Below are positions 1-8,157 of a stretch of 64,000 bases of DNA, in pieces. Location of the stretch: the NCBI GenBank assembly GCA_022360315.1, contig JAKSDA010000477.1, forward strand, positions 1 through 64,000, read 5' to 3'. Under the pieces are notes generated by a model. That model worked only from the letters and a program-made list of their open reading frames with translations. It did no database searches and was not told the DNA's origin. Made by a program: the position numbers and the translations under genes. This DNA is from Pseudomonadota bacterium (lineage in GTDB: Bacteria; Myxococcota_A; Polyangia; Haliangiales; Haliangiaceae). Each line of letters opens with the position of its first letter. The stretch's first letter is position 1.

Positions 1-47
1 GCGGGCTGGTCGGCCATAATGGGTACTTACTTGCGGGTCGCGGTACT

Positions 48-147
48 TAGAGCCGGTCCAAAAACTCTCCGCGTCGCCAGAACGCCGATCCATCACCGCC
101 AGCGGGCTTGCTCGTCGGTCAAATACACCCAGTATTCTCCGGCTCTA
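48..147. repeat. 100-bp element with 9-bp terminal inverted repeats
   Basis: The element begins with TAGAGCCGG and ends with the exact reverse complement CCGGCTCTA. Inside the left end, TCCAAAAAC follows directly, and inside the right end lies TACACCCAGTATTCTCC (124-140). A relative sits at 62908-62994: it has the same left end and the same GCCAGYGGG centre, but the 17-bp segment is inverted. No reading frame of note lies in it. It could be a small non-autonomous mobile element or an eroded transposon end. The rest of 1-281 holds no gene that I can support. Confidence 0.6.
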
Positions 148-149
148 AA

Positions 150-206
150 CAGAATCACCTTGTTTATGCAACAAACGAGGTGATTCTGTTGCGAGGCCAA
201 CGGCCG
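150..206. repeat. Stem-loop repeat, copy A
   Basis: CAGAATCACCT (150-160) and AGGTGATTCTG (178-188) form a perfect 11-bp stem with a 17-base loop. A conserved tail TTGCGAGGCCAACGGCCG follows. A second copy at 33200-33257 is roughly 80 percent identical. One stem pair differs in a compensatory way between the copies (T/A here, A/T there). On the minus strand the copy can also be read as a degraded coding fragment (WPRNRITSF), so the likeness may come from shared coding ancestry instead of a selected structure. Confidence 0.55.
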
Positions 207-281
207 ATAATCGCCTCGGGCAGGAATTTGGGCATAGAAATACGCAGTGTAGCGCCGTGCCCACATTGACCCGGGTCGACG

Positions 282-809
282 TCAAACACTCTCGGGCGTG
301 CGGATGGTGCGCAATGCTGCCCCGGGCTTGCCGTGCCCCCTCGGCGGTGATTTGGGCAGCCGGATGTCAAATTCCCGACGAATATCACACAGCCGCCTGT
401 CTAGGAACGATGAGAAGTCGCTGGCTGGCCATTGATGTCTCATCCGCACTGCTCGGTATATGGTCACCGTGATTTGCGGAATGCTGGCAATCCAGGTGCC
501 GACCAGACGCCCGTGGCCAATATCGGCAAGTACGCTGCGGTGATCCTCGTGCCTATTCACGCGACGCACATCGCTGAGTGGCATTGTGGTTCCGAATATG
601 CCCCACACATGAGCGAGGATTTCACCGGCAAGGTTGGTCGGGCATGCGAACAGAACATGAACTGCATCGTGCACACCGATGTCCTCCACCAGCTCCGGTG
701 CGACGTTCTCTGCGGCATCGTGGTCTGCCCCCTCGGCAGCACGTAGCTCGGCAATTCCCTGCCGAAGGGTCTGAGTGGATACGGGATCGAGGTATTTGAG
801 ATGGTTCAC
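282..809 (-). CDS. Coq4-like small protein
   Basis: The 175-residue product has HDAVH followed by exactly eleven residues and a Glu (residues about 47-63). That is the HDxxH-x11-E metal-binding signature of the Coq4 family, which binds a divalent metal and takes part in ubiquinone ring modification in eukaryotes; bacterial members are less well understood. The predicted start is GTG with only a weak ribosome binding site. The last 25 residues are Arg/Pro-rich and look less conserved. No ubiquinone gene is nearby, so its role is open. The assignment rests mainly on the motif and its spacing. Confidence 0.55.
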   Translation of the reverse strand: MNHLKYLDPVSTQTLRQGIAELRAAEGADHDAAENVAPELVEDIGVHDAVHVLFACPTNLAGEILAHVWGIFGTTMPLSDVRRVNRHEDHRSVLADIGHGRLVGTWIASIPQITVTIYRAVRMRHQWPASDFSSFLDRRLCDIRREFDIRLPKSPPRGHGKPGAALRTIRTPESV

Positions 810-959
810 CGGAGTACTCTACCATTGCCGACCACGGGCCGACGCATATCGCGACGCCCTGGAATTGCGGTGGTTGAACGCGACCCACAAAGCCGCTTTT
901 TGGGGTCGCAAACGCGTCCGGAGCTCGCTGGCTTCGTTCTGGCTCGTCCGCATTGTCGG

Positions 960-3215
960 TCAATCGATCGGCACGACTCGTTCGAGTGCGGTGTAATGAG
1001 AGCTCTGGGTGCGGCGCAGGGCTTCTTCGAGCTGCGCGCGCTCCCGCTCGCCCAGCCGGTTGCCGCGCAGCCAGGCGCGATAAAACCGCTCGTAGTACTC
1101 ATCGGGCTCGACCCGGACCACGATCTTGGCGGCCGTGGCCCGGTGCACTGCGCCGTCTTTCCACGCTGCGGCCAGTTCCAGCGCCTGGCCGGGTGGAATG
1201 CGCGTGTCCTCGACCTCGACAAAGCCGCGACTGAACTCGAGATGGCGGCCGATGCGCTTTTCCGCATAGGCACCGCGAATACGCCAGCCATTGCGATCGA
1301 TCAGCTCGACCGAGATCCACGCCGCCGGCGTCGGTGTGGTCGGCAAATAGTGACCGGCACCGACATTGCGCAGGCGCGCCCGCACACTCACCGCACCGCT
1401 TTTCTCGGATCGGCCGACAATGGCCTCGAGTTCGACCCCCTGCCGGAAGGTATCCGGGTCGTGAATCCCTTTCCAGGTGTGCTCGCGGTTGGGCATGTGG
1501 CAGTGCTGGCACTGCACACCGCGCCGCATGTACGGGCCTTCGAGCCATTCGCGATAGGTGTTGAGCAGCGGCTTGCCGGCCAGCGCAGCGCGCGGTGGCA
1601 GTTGATGGCAGGCCAGACAGAAATCGGAACGCTGGTAAATACGCATCTCGGTGAGGGGATAGTCAGATAGGTTGAGCAGCCTGGATTTGGCCACCAGCGG
1701 CGGTCCAAAGCGCTGCCAGCGGCGCACGTGACACGAAGCGCAATTGATGCCCTGATGGCGGAGTTCGGCATCATAGCGAGGGTTGTTGACGTGCTTGATC
1801 GGACGCCGGCCCGGACTCCACGGCTCGGTGCGAATTTCGGCCAACTGCTCGGCCAGGGGCGCGTGACAGCGCTGGCACGACTCGACGTTGACCGCATTCA
1901 TGCTGGGTAACTGGCCGAGCAATCCCGGCGAGGCCGCGTCGGCATGCAGGGTGCCCCGCCACTCGCGTACTTGCTTGGCGTGGCAACGAGCACAGCGAAG
2001 GGAATCGAGCGAGGCCTGAGCCGGGGTCAAGGATCGGTCCGGGCGTCCCTGCAACCCGATGGTCGTGCCAAATATGGCGTTTTCGTCCGGAGTGCCATGA
2101 CCCGGCCAGTAGCCGCCTTCAACCAGCAGATTTTTGCGGTCGATCTCGGCTGCAGTCGGATGTACAGCAACCGGGCTGGCCGGATCGCGAGCCACCTCGG
2201 CACCTGGCTGGGCACGGTGGCGAATTGAGTCGACATACGCGGCCACTGCCCACAGGTCGCGCCGATCAGCCAATCCGGCATAGGCCGGCATGGCAGTGCC
2301 CGAGAGCCCAGTGAGCAAGCTGGTAAAAATGCCCACCACACTGTCGTCACCGGGCCGGCGCAACGGCAGGGCGGTCAAATCATAGGGCGGCGCGGGATGC
2401 CCCTCGGCGTCGCGCAGCGCACTGGCCGCCGGACCGTCGCCCCGGGCCGACTCGCCGTGGCAGGCCAGACAACCCAGTTCGCGATAGACTTCTTTTCCCC
2501 GCTCGATCAGCCCGGCCAGGTCCGGTGCAGCCGGTTTCTGCCCGGACGCTGCCCGGACAGCCGGTGATTCGCCGCCAGACGGTTCTCCACTGCCAGAATC
2601 TCGCACCGAAATGCCCAGCGCGGCAGGCGGCGCGCCAATGGTCACGGGGTCGGCCGGGCGGTTGAATCGCTCGGGGGCAAATTGCTTGAGATAGGTGACC
2701 AGACTGGCGATCTGGTCATCGGTCAGCGAGGCAGCAAAGCCGTGCATCGAGGTACCTGGCACACCGTGACGGATCGCAGCGGCCAGGTCGCTGTCGGCGG
2801 GCGGTGCCCCGGTCGGCGTGGTGCGCCATTTGTACTCGCCGCGGGTGAAATCGCGCGGCCGCGGCCACAGCCAGGGTGCGCCAGGGCCCTTGCCGTCGCC
2901 GTACACGCCGTGACAGGCCAGACAAAAGCGATCGTAGAGCCAGACCGCATCGGGTCGCCGGCCCTGGCCTGGACCTTTGGGCGAGACATGCGAGGCAGAG
3001 TCGGGCGAGACATGCGAGTCGGGTGAGACATGCGAGGCAGAGTCGGGCGAGACATGCGAGGCAGAGCGATCGTCGGGCCGAGCGGCCGGGAGCTCGTCGG
3101 GTCGATCGGCATCGAGGTGAGAGGGGTTGCCGCCAACCTCCGGTGCCATCACCAGCCACGCTGCGGCGCACGAGATCACAGCACTGAAAACAAACAGTCT
3201 TTTGCGCACGGCCAA
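960..3215 (-). CDS. Secreted seven-heme c-type cytochrome
   Basis: The protein of about 751 residues opens with a positively charged, hydrophobic signal peptide. It has seven CxxCH heme sites, near residues 96, 249, 409, 447, 493, 533 and 568. The first two sit in separate mono-heme cytochrome c domains of the cbb3-subunit/oxidase type. The last five cluster in a region resembling cytochrome c-554/NrfH-type multiheme proteins. A Ser/His/Asp-rich repeat linker lies between the signal peptide and the first heme domain. The final 150 residues form a heme-free beta-rich domain. It would carry electrons in the periplasm or at the cell surface; the partner is unknown. The start is TTG at 3215 or GTG at 3209, behind a GAGG. 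It is divergent from lhr, and its hemes would need the ccm cluster at 50557-59712. Confidence 0.85.
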   Translation of the reverse strand: MAVRKRLFVFSAVISCAAAWLVMAPEVGGNPSHLDADRPDELPAARPDDRSASHVSPDSASHVSPDSHVSPDSASHVSPKGPGQGRRPDAVWLYDRFCLACHGVYGDGKGPGAPWLWPRPRDFTRGEYKWRTTPTGAPPADSDLAAAIRHGVPGTSMHGFAASLTDDQIASLVTYLKQFAPERFNRPADPVTIGAPPAALGISVRDSGSGEPSGGESPAVRAASGQKPAAPDLAGLIERGKEVYRELGCLACHGESARGDGPAASALRDAEGHPAPPYDLTALPLRRPGDDSVVGIFTSLLTGLSGTAMPAYAGLADRRDLWAVAAYVDSIRHRAQPGAEVARDPASPVAVHPTAAEIDRKNLLVEGGYWPGHGTPDENAIFGTTIGLQGRPDRSLTPAQASLDSLRCARCHAKQVREWRGTLHADAASPGLLGQLPSMNAVNVESCQRCHAPLAEQLAEIRTEPWSPGRRPIKHVNNPRYDAELRHQGINCASCHVRRWQRFGPPLVAKSRLLNLSDYPLTEMRIYQRSDFCLACHQLPPRAALAGKPLLNTYREWLEGPYMRRGVQCQHCHMPNREHTWKGIHDPDTFRQGVELEAIVGRSEKSGAVSVRARLRNVGAGHYLPTTPTPAAWISVELIDRNGWRIRGAYAEKRIGRHLEFSRGFVEVEDTRIPPGQALELAAAWKDGAVHRATAAKIVVRVEPDEYYERFYRAWLRGNRLGERERAQLEEALRRTQSSHYTALERVVPID
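2980..3068. repeat. 24-bp tandem repeat inside the cytochrome gene
   Basis: About 3.6 imperfect units of GGCGAGACATGCGAGGCAGA + GTCG are arranged head to tail; one unit is shortened by nine bases. On the minus strand each full unit encodes SHVSPDSA, so the array varies the length of the linker after the signal peptide in steps of eight residues and stays in frame. It is a minisatellite, not a CRISPR array, because there are no spacers. Confidence 0.85.
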
Positions 3216-3267
3216 ACCATGCCTCGTCTGGCCAAAAAGCGCCAGCCCGTGGCGCGATGAGCGAGGC

Positions 3268-3273
3268 TACAAT
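3268..3273 (+). promoter_or_regulatory. Possible -10 box for lhr
   Basis: TACAAT lies 20 bases before the ATG at 3294. Transcription from it would begin near 3280, downstream of the upstream GTG at 3276, which favours the ATG at 3294 as the lhr start. No good -35 box is visible 17 bases upstream, so this is tentative. Confidence 0.35.
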
Positions 3274-3293
3274 CTGTGCGAAACTGGCTGAAC

Positions 3294-6200
3294 ATGCTGC
3301 AAGGGTTCTTTGCACCGGCGACGCACATCTGGCTCGGCACGGCATTTGCCGGACCGACCGAGGTGCAGAAACAGGGCTGGCCGGTCATTGCGTCGGGCCA
3401 GCACACCCTGCTCATCGCGCCCACCGGCAGCGGTAAAACCCTGGCCGCCTTCCTCTGGTGCATCGACCGGCTGAGCGTGGATGCCGACCCCGATCCGGCC
3501 GCATCGGCAAGACCCCCGCCCGGAGTGCGAGTTCTCTACGTGTCGCCGCTCAAAGCGCTGGTCTATGACATCGAGCGCAACCTGCAGGCACCGCTCTTGG
3601 GCATCGAGGCGACCGCTCGCGAGCTGAGCCGGCCGCTCACCATGCCCCGGGTCGCTGTGCGCACCGGCGACACCACCGGCAAAGAACGCCGTCGACAGGC
3701 CAGATATCCGGCCGAAATCCTGGTCACTACACCCGAGTCGCTGTATCTTGTGCTCGGCTCGCAGGTGGCCGAAACCCTGCGCACCGTCGATACGGTCATC
3801 GTCGACGAGGTGCACGCCCTGGCGCCGACCAAACGCGGTGCCCACCTGGCCCTGTCACTCGAGCGACTGGCTCACCTAACCGATCGCGATCCACAGCGCA
3901 TCGGCCTGTCGGCCACAGCCAGGCCGCTCGCCGAGGTCGCCCGCTTTGTCGGGGGCGATCGTCCGGTGTCCATCGTGGACGCCGGCGAGCCGCCCCGTCT
4001 CGATCTCGAGATCGTCGTGCCCGCGGCTGATATGACCCGTCCCGACGAAACTGCTGTGCGCCCGCCGGTGCTGGCGCCACCTGTGGCTACCGGGCGAGGG
4101 TCGCATGTCCTGCCCGAGCCTCCGGCCGCCGACCCGATGGAACCGCGAGAACAGGCGCGCGGCATGTGGCCGGCGATCTATCCCCACCTGTTGGCTCTTA
4201 TCCGCAGCCATCGCAGCACCATCGTGTTTGTCAACAGCCGGGCCCTGTGCGAGCGGCTGTGCAATCAGCTCAACGAGCTGGCCGGCCACGAGCTGGTCCG
4301 TTCGCATCACGGCAGTCTGTCCCACGCCGAGCGGCGAGTTGTCGAGGAGTTGCTCAAATCGGGTCAGCTGTCCTGCATTGTGGCGACCAGTTCGCTCGAG
4401 CTCGGTATCGACATGGGCGCGGTCGATCTGGTGTTGCTGGTCGAATCGCCCGGATCGGCCGCGCGCGGTTTGCAGCGAGTGGGCCGGGCCGGGCACGGGG
4501 TCGGCCGGGTCAGCAAGGGCCGACTGTTTCCCAAGCATCGCGGCGATTTGCTGGAAGCCGCCGTGGTCGCCCGGGCCATGAGCCGCGGCGAGCTGGAAGC
4601 CCTGTCAGTGCCGCAAAACCCGCTCGATGTCCTGGCTCAACAGATCGTCGCTGCGGTGGCCAAACATCCCTGGAACGCGGCCGATCTGGCTCGCCTGTGC
4701 CGTCGCGCGGCCAATTTTTCGGACCTGCCGGACGATGCGCTGGTCGCCGTGCTCGACATGCTGGCCGGCCGCTATCCGTCGAGCGCGTTTGCCGACCTCG
4801 AACCGCGCATCGTGTGGGATCGCAACACCGATCGGTTGACCCCGCGCCGCGGTGCCAAGATGGTCGCCCTGGTCAACGGCGGGACCATTCCGGACCGCGG
4901 CCTCTACGGCGTGTATTACGGCGATCTCCGGGTCGGCGAACTCGACGAGGAGATGGTCCAAGAGACCCAGGCCGGCGAATTGTTCACCCTCGGCGCGACC
5001 ACCTGGCGGGTCGACGAGATCACCCGCGATCGCGTGGCTGTGTCGCCCGCTCCGGGTCAGGCGGGCAAATTGCCGTTCTGGCGCGGTGACGGGCCGGGTC
5101 GGCCGGCCGAACTCGGCCGCGCGGTCGGCGCGTTTGTGCGCGCCCTGGACAGCAGACTCGACGCCGGACTGGACCGGGCGCGCGACCGGCAGCCCCACGG
5201 CACGTCCGGCGACGAATTGCCGGGTGCGGCCAGAAAGGCGACCGAGGACTGGCTCATGGCCGAATATTGTGTCGACCCGCTGGCCGCTCGCAACCTGGTC
5301 GATCATGTCTGGGACCAGCGCCAGGCCACCGGAGTCGTTCCCGGCGATCGCTGCGTGGTGATCGAGCGCTGCCCGGATGAGCTGGGCGACGATCGCGTAT
5401 GCGTGCTGTCGCCGTTTGGCGTCCGCGTGCACGCGCCGTGGGCGCTGGCACTGAAAGCCCGGCTCGGTGCGATGACCGGATACGAGGTCAAAGCCCTGTG
5501 GTCAGATGACGGAATCGTCGTGCGCATGTCCAGGACCGGTCCGGATGACGACAGCGTACGCGGCTGGCAGCTGCGCGATGCTGTGGTGCCCGAGCCCGAC
5601 CAGGTCAGAGAGCTGATCACCGGCGAGCTGGGCGCCTCGGCACTGTTTGCCGGGCAATTTCGGGAAAACGCCTCGCGCGCTCTGCTCATGCCGCGCCGGC
5701 GGCCGGGCCAGCGCACACCGCTGTGGGTCCAGCGGCTCAAGTCGCAAGAGCTTCTCGCCGTGGCCCGCCAGTACGCATCGTTCCCCATCGTGCTCGAGAC
5801 CTATCGCTCGTGCATGCGCGATGTATTCGATATCGAGGCTCTCGAGGGCATCCTGTCGGCCATCCGGGCCGGCGAGGTGCGGGTCGAGGTGGTCGATACG
5901 CCGGCTCCGTCGCCGTTTGCCCGCTCGCTATTGTTCGCCTATGTGGCCGCCTTTCTGTACGAAGGAGATGCCCCGCTGGCCGAGCACCGGGCCCGCGCAC
6001 TCGCGCTCGACCGGGAGCTCTTGCGCCAACTACTCGGCTCCGACGACCTGCGCGATCTGCTCGATGGCGAGGCCATTGCCGAGGTCGAGGCCGAGTTGCA
6101 GCGGCGTGCGCCCAACCGCCGGGTCGGCCACGCCGATGCGCTGCACGACCTTTTGCGCCGGCTCGGCGATCTCAGCCGGGCCGAGATCGCCGAGCGCGCG

Positions 6201-8135
6201 GCCGGCGATCTCGATGTCATGCTGTCCGAACTCGCCGATACCGGCCGGGCGGTGGTCGCGCATTTTGGCGTTCCGCCGCGCGGCCGTCCACACCATGGCG
6301 ACGAGCGCTGGATCGCCAGCGACGATGCCGCACTGTATCGCGATGCCGCAGGCGCAACCCTGCCGGATGGTCTGCCCGCGGCGCTGCTCGGCCCGGCCAA
6401 CAATTCGCTCGAAGCGCTGGTCGAGCGCTATGCCCGCACGCACGGACCGCTGTCCCCGGCCGATGTGGCCGCTCGGTACGGCCTGGCCCCGGCCGATATC
6501 GAGGCCGTCCTGCGCAGCCTGGAAAGCCGCGGGGTGATCGCCCGCGGCCGCTTTCACCCCGGCAAAAAAGACCCTGCCGAGTGGTGCCATTCAGACGTTT
6601 TGCGCCGGATCAAACGCCGTACCCTGGCCCGGTTGCGCGATCAGGTCGCGCCGGTGCCAGTGGCCCAGCTGGGCCGGTTTCTGCCCGCCTGGCACGGCGT
6701 CGATGCCGGCCGCTCGGCTGGCTCGAGCGGCCGCCCGCAGCAGCGCGGCCTGTCCCGACTACAGGACGTCATCGTCCAGCTCGAGGGGCTTGCGCTGCCC
6801 TTCGACGAGCTGGAACAGGTCATTCTGCCGGCGCGGGTGGGCGATTTTGCGCCGTCCATGCTCGACGAGCTCGGCGCCATGGGCTGGCTGGTATGGATCG
6901 GGGTGGCCGGCACCGGCGACCGCGATGGCAAGATCGCTCTGCTTCGTCGCAGTGACGCCGCGTATCTATTGCCCCCGACCGATCAGGCGCCGAACCCGGG
7001 CGTCCCGTCCGAGCGAATTGCCGCTTCGCATTCCGGGCCGGGATGTCCGAATGATCTGCACCAGGCAATTGTCGCTCACCTGAACCTACACGGAGCGTCG
7101 TTCTTCGTGTCTATTCACTCGGCGTGCCAGTCGTTGATAGGCCAGGTACGCAGCGAGGACGTTCTTGCCGCGCTGTGGGATCTGGTCTGGTCCGGCCGAG
7201 TCACTAACGATACGTTGCAACCCCTGCGCGCCCGGGCCAGACAGCCACGCAGCCGGCCATCGGGATCGGCGACCCGGGCGGGATCACAAACCCGGGCAAC
7301 AGCACACTCGGCTGCAGAACCGTCAGTGGCGGAAAAATCCGCTCTGACGGCATCGAATGTAGCTGGATCGACTGTTGCGCAGGGCAGGCGAGGCCAGCGT
7401 GGTCGTTCTCGTTCTGCCCGGCGGCGTCCGGCGCGCACTGCAATGAACGCGGCAGGCGGGCGCTGGTCCCTGGTCAGCGAGCTTGTGGTCGGGTCTCCAT
7501 CGGCGACAGAAATCGCCCATCGCCGGGCTGTGAAACTGCTCGAACGCCACGGTATCGCCGCCCGGGAGGCCGCTGCAATCGAGGCGATGCCGGGTGGATT
7601 CACCGCCATCTACCCGGTTTTGCGCGCCATGGAGGAAGCCGGCAAGGTGCGCCGCGGCTACTTTGTCGACGGGCTGAGCGGGGTCCAGTTTGCCCTTCCC
7701 GGAGCGGTCGATGCGCTGCGCGCCCACAGTGATGATCGCGGCCGTGCACTGGTTTTATCGGCGATCGATCCGGCCAATCCTTACGGCTGGCTGGTGCCCT
7801 GGCCGGTCCGCAACAATGACGGCAATTCGGCACACTTTCGCCGTGCAGCAGGCGCATCCGTGGTGCTGGTCGGGGGGGATGCGGTGCTTTATCTCGACAG
7901 GGGCGGACGGCGGGTATCGACATTTCGGGCCGCCCGCGACCGCGACCGCCTGGCCCTTGCGGTGCGGGCGCTGGATCGAGTCGCCGCGCGCAAGCGGGGC
8001 AAGACGCTCCGTATCGAGACGATCGACGGCCGACCGGCTGGCGCGTCGAACTGTGCCGAGACCTTCCTGAGTGCAGGATTTTACACCGATCCCCGCGGAC
8101 TGGTGAGGGAGCTTCCGCTGTTCGGCCCTGGTTGA
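3294..8135 (+). CDS. lhr: Lhr-like superfamily 2 DNA helicase
   Basis: The product of about 1613 residues is the size of the large bacterial Lhr proteins (E. coli Lhr has 1538). Visible helicase motifs are APTGSGKT near residue 42 (Walker A), DEVH near 169 (motif II), SATA near 204 (motif III) and QRVGRAGH near 393 (motif VI). A winged-helix/Lhr-core region follows, then a long C-terminal half typical of the bacterial subgroup. An Arg/Ala/Ser-rich insert of roughly 80 residues near residue 1310 looks disordered. Lhr helicases translocate 3' to 5' on single-stranded DNA and are linked to DNA repair. The ATG at 3294 is preferred over the GTG at 3276 because a -10-like box abuts the latter. A kinase gene follows after 22 bases. 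Confidence 0.92.
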   Translation: MLQGFFAPATHIWLGTAFAGPTEVQKQGWPVIASGQHTLLIAPTGSGKTLAAFLWCIDRLSVDADPDPAASARPPPGVRVLYVSPLKALVYDIERNLQAPLLGIEATARELSRPLTMPRVAVRTGDTTGKERRRQARYPAEILVTTPESLYLVLGSQVAETLRTVDTVIVDEVHALAPTKRGAHLALSLERLAHLTDRDPQRIGLSATARPLAEVARFVGGDRPVSIVDAGEPPRLDLEIVVPAADMTRPDETAVRPPVLAPPVATGRGSHVLPEPPAADPMEPREQARGMWPAIYPHLLALIRSHRSTIVFVNSRALCERLCNQLNELAGHELVRSHHGSLSHAERRVVEELLKSGQLSCIVATSSLELGIDMGAVDLVLLVESPGSAARGLQRVGRAGHGVGRVSKGRLFPKHRGDLLEAAVVARAMSRGELEALSVPQNPLDVLAQQIVAAVAKHPWNAADLARLCRRAANFSDLPDDALVAVLDMLAGRYPSSAFADLEPRIVWDRNTDRLTPRRGAKMVALVNGGTIPDRGLYGVYYGDLRVGELDEEMVQETQAGELFTLGATTWRVDEITRDRVAVSPAPGQAGKLPFWRGDGPGRPAELGRAVGAFVRALDSRLDAGLDRARDRQPHGTSGDELPGAARKATEDWLMAEYCVDPLAARNLVDHVWDQRQATGVVPGDRCVVIERCPDELGDDRVCVLSPFGVRVHAPWALALKARLGAMTGYEVKALWSDDGIVVRMSRTGPDDDSVRGWQLRDAVVPEPDQVRELITGELGASALFAGQFRENASRALLMPRRRPGQRTPLWVQRLKSQELLAVARQYASFPIVLETYRSCMRDVFDIEALEGILSAIRAGEVRVEVVDTPAPSPFARSLLFAYVAAFLYEGDAPLAEHRARALALDRELLRQLLGSDDLRDLLDGEAIAEVEAELQRRAPNRRVGHADALHDLLRRLGDLSRAEIAERAAGDLDVMLSELADTGRAVVAHFGVPPRGRPHHGDERWIASDDAALYRDAAGATLPDGLPAALLGPANNSLEALVERYARTHGPLSPADVAARYGLAPADIEAVLRSLESRGVIARGRFHPGKKDPAEWCHSDVLRRIKRRTLARLRDQVAPVPVAQLGRFLPAWHGVDAGRSAGSSGRPQQRGLSRLQDVIVQLEGLALPFDELEQVILPARVGDFAPSMLDELGAMGWLVWIGVAGTGDRDGKIALLRRSDAAYLLPPTDQAPNPGVPSERIAASHSGPGCPNDLHQAIVAHLNLHGASFFVSIHSACQSLIGQVRSEDVLAALWDLVWSGRVTNDTLQPLRARARQPRSRPSGSATRAGSQTRATAHSAAEPSVAEKSALTASNVAGSTVAQGRRGQRGRSRSARRRPARTAMNAAGGRWSLVSELVVGSPSATEIAHRRAVKLLERHGIAAREAAAIEAMPGGFTAIYPVLRAMEEAGKVRRGYFVDGLSGVQFALPGAVDALRAHSDDRGRALVLSAIDPANPYGWLVPWPVRNNDGNSAHFRRAAGASVVLVGGDAVLYLDRGGRRVSTFRAARDRDRLALAVRALDRVAARKRGKTLRIETIDGRPAGASNCAETFLSAGFYTDPRGLVRELPLFGPG

Positions 8136-8157
8136 CGACCTGGTATCCTGTCGGCCG

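Noticed and set aside
2980..3068. Possible CRISPR array
   Set aside because: The repeats are contiguous, with no spacers, and they translate to a regular peptide repeat.
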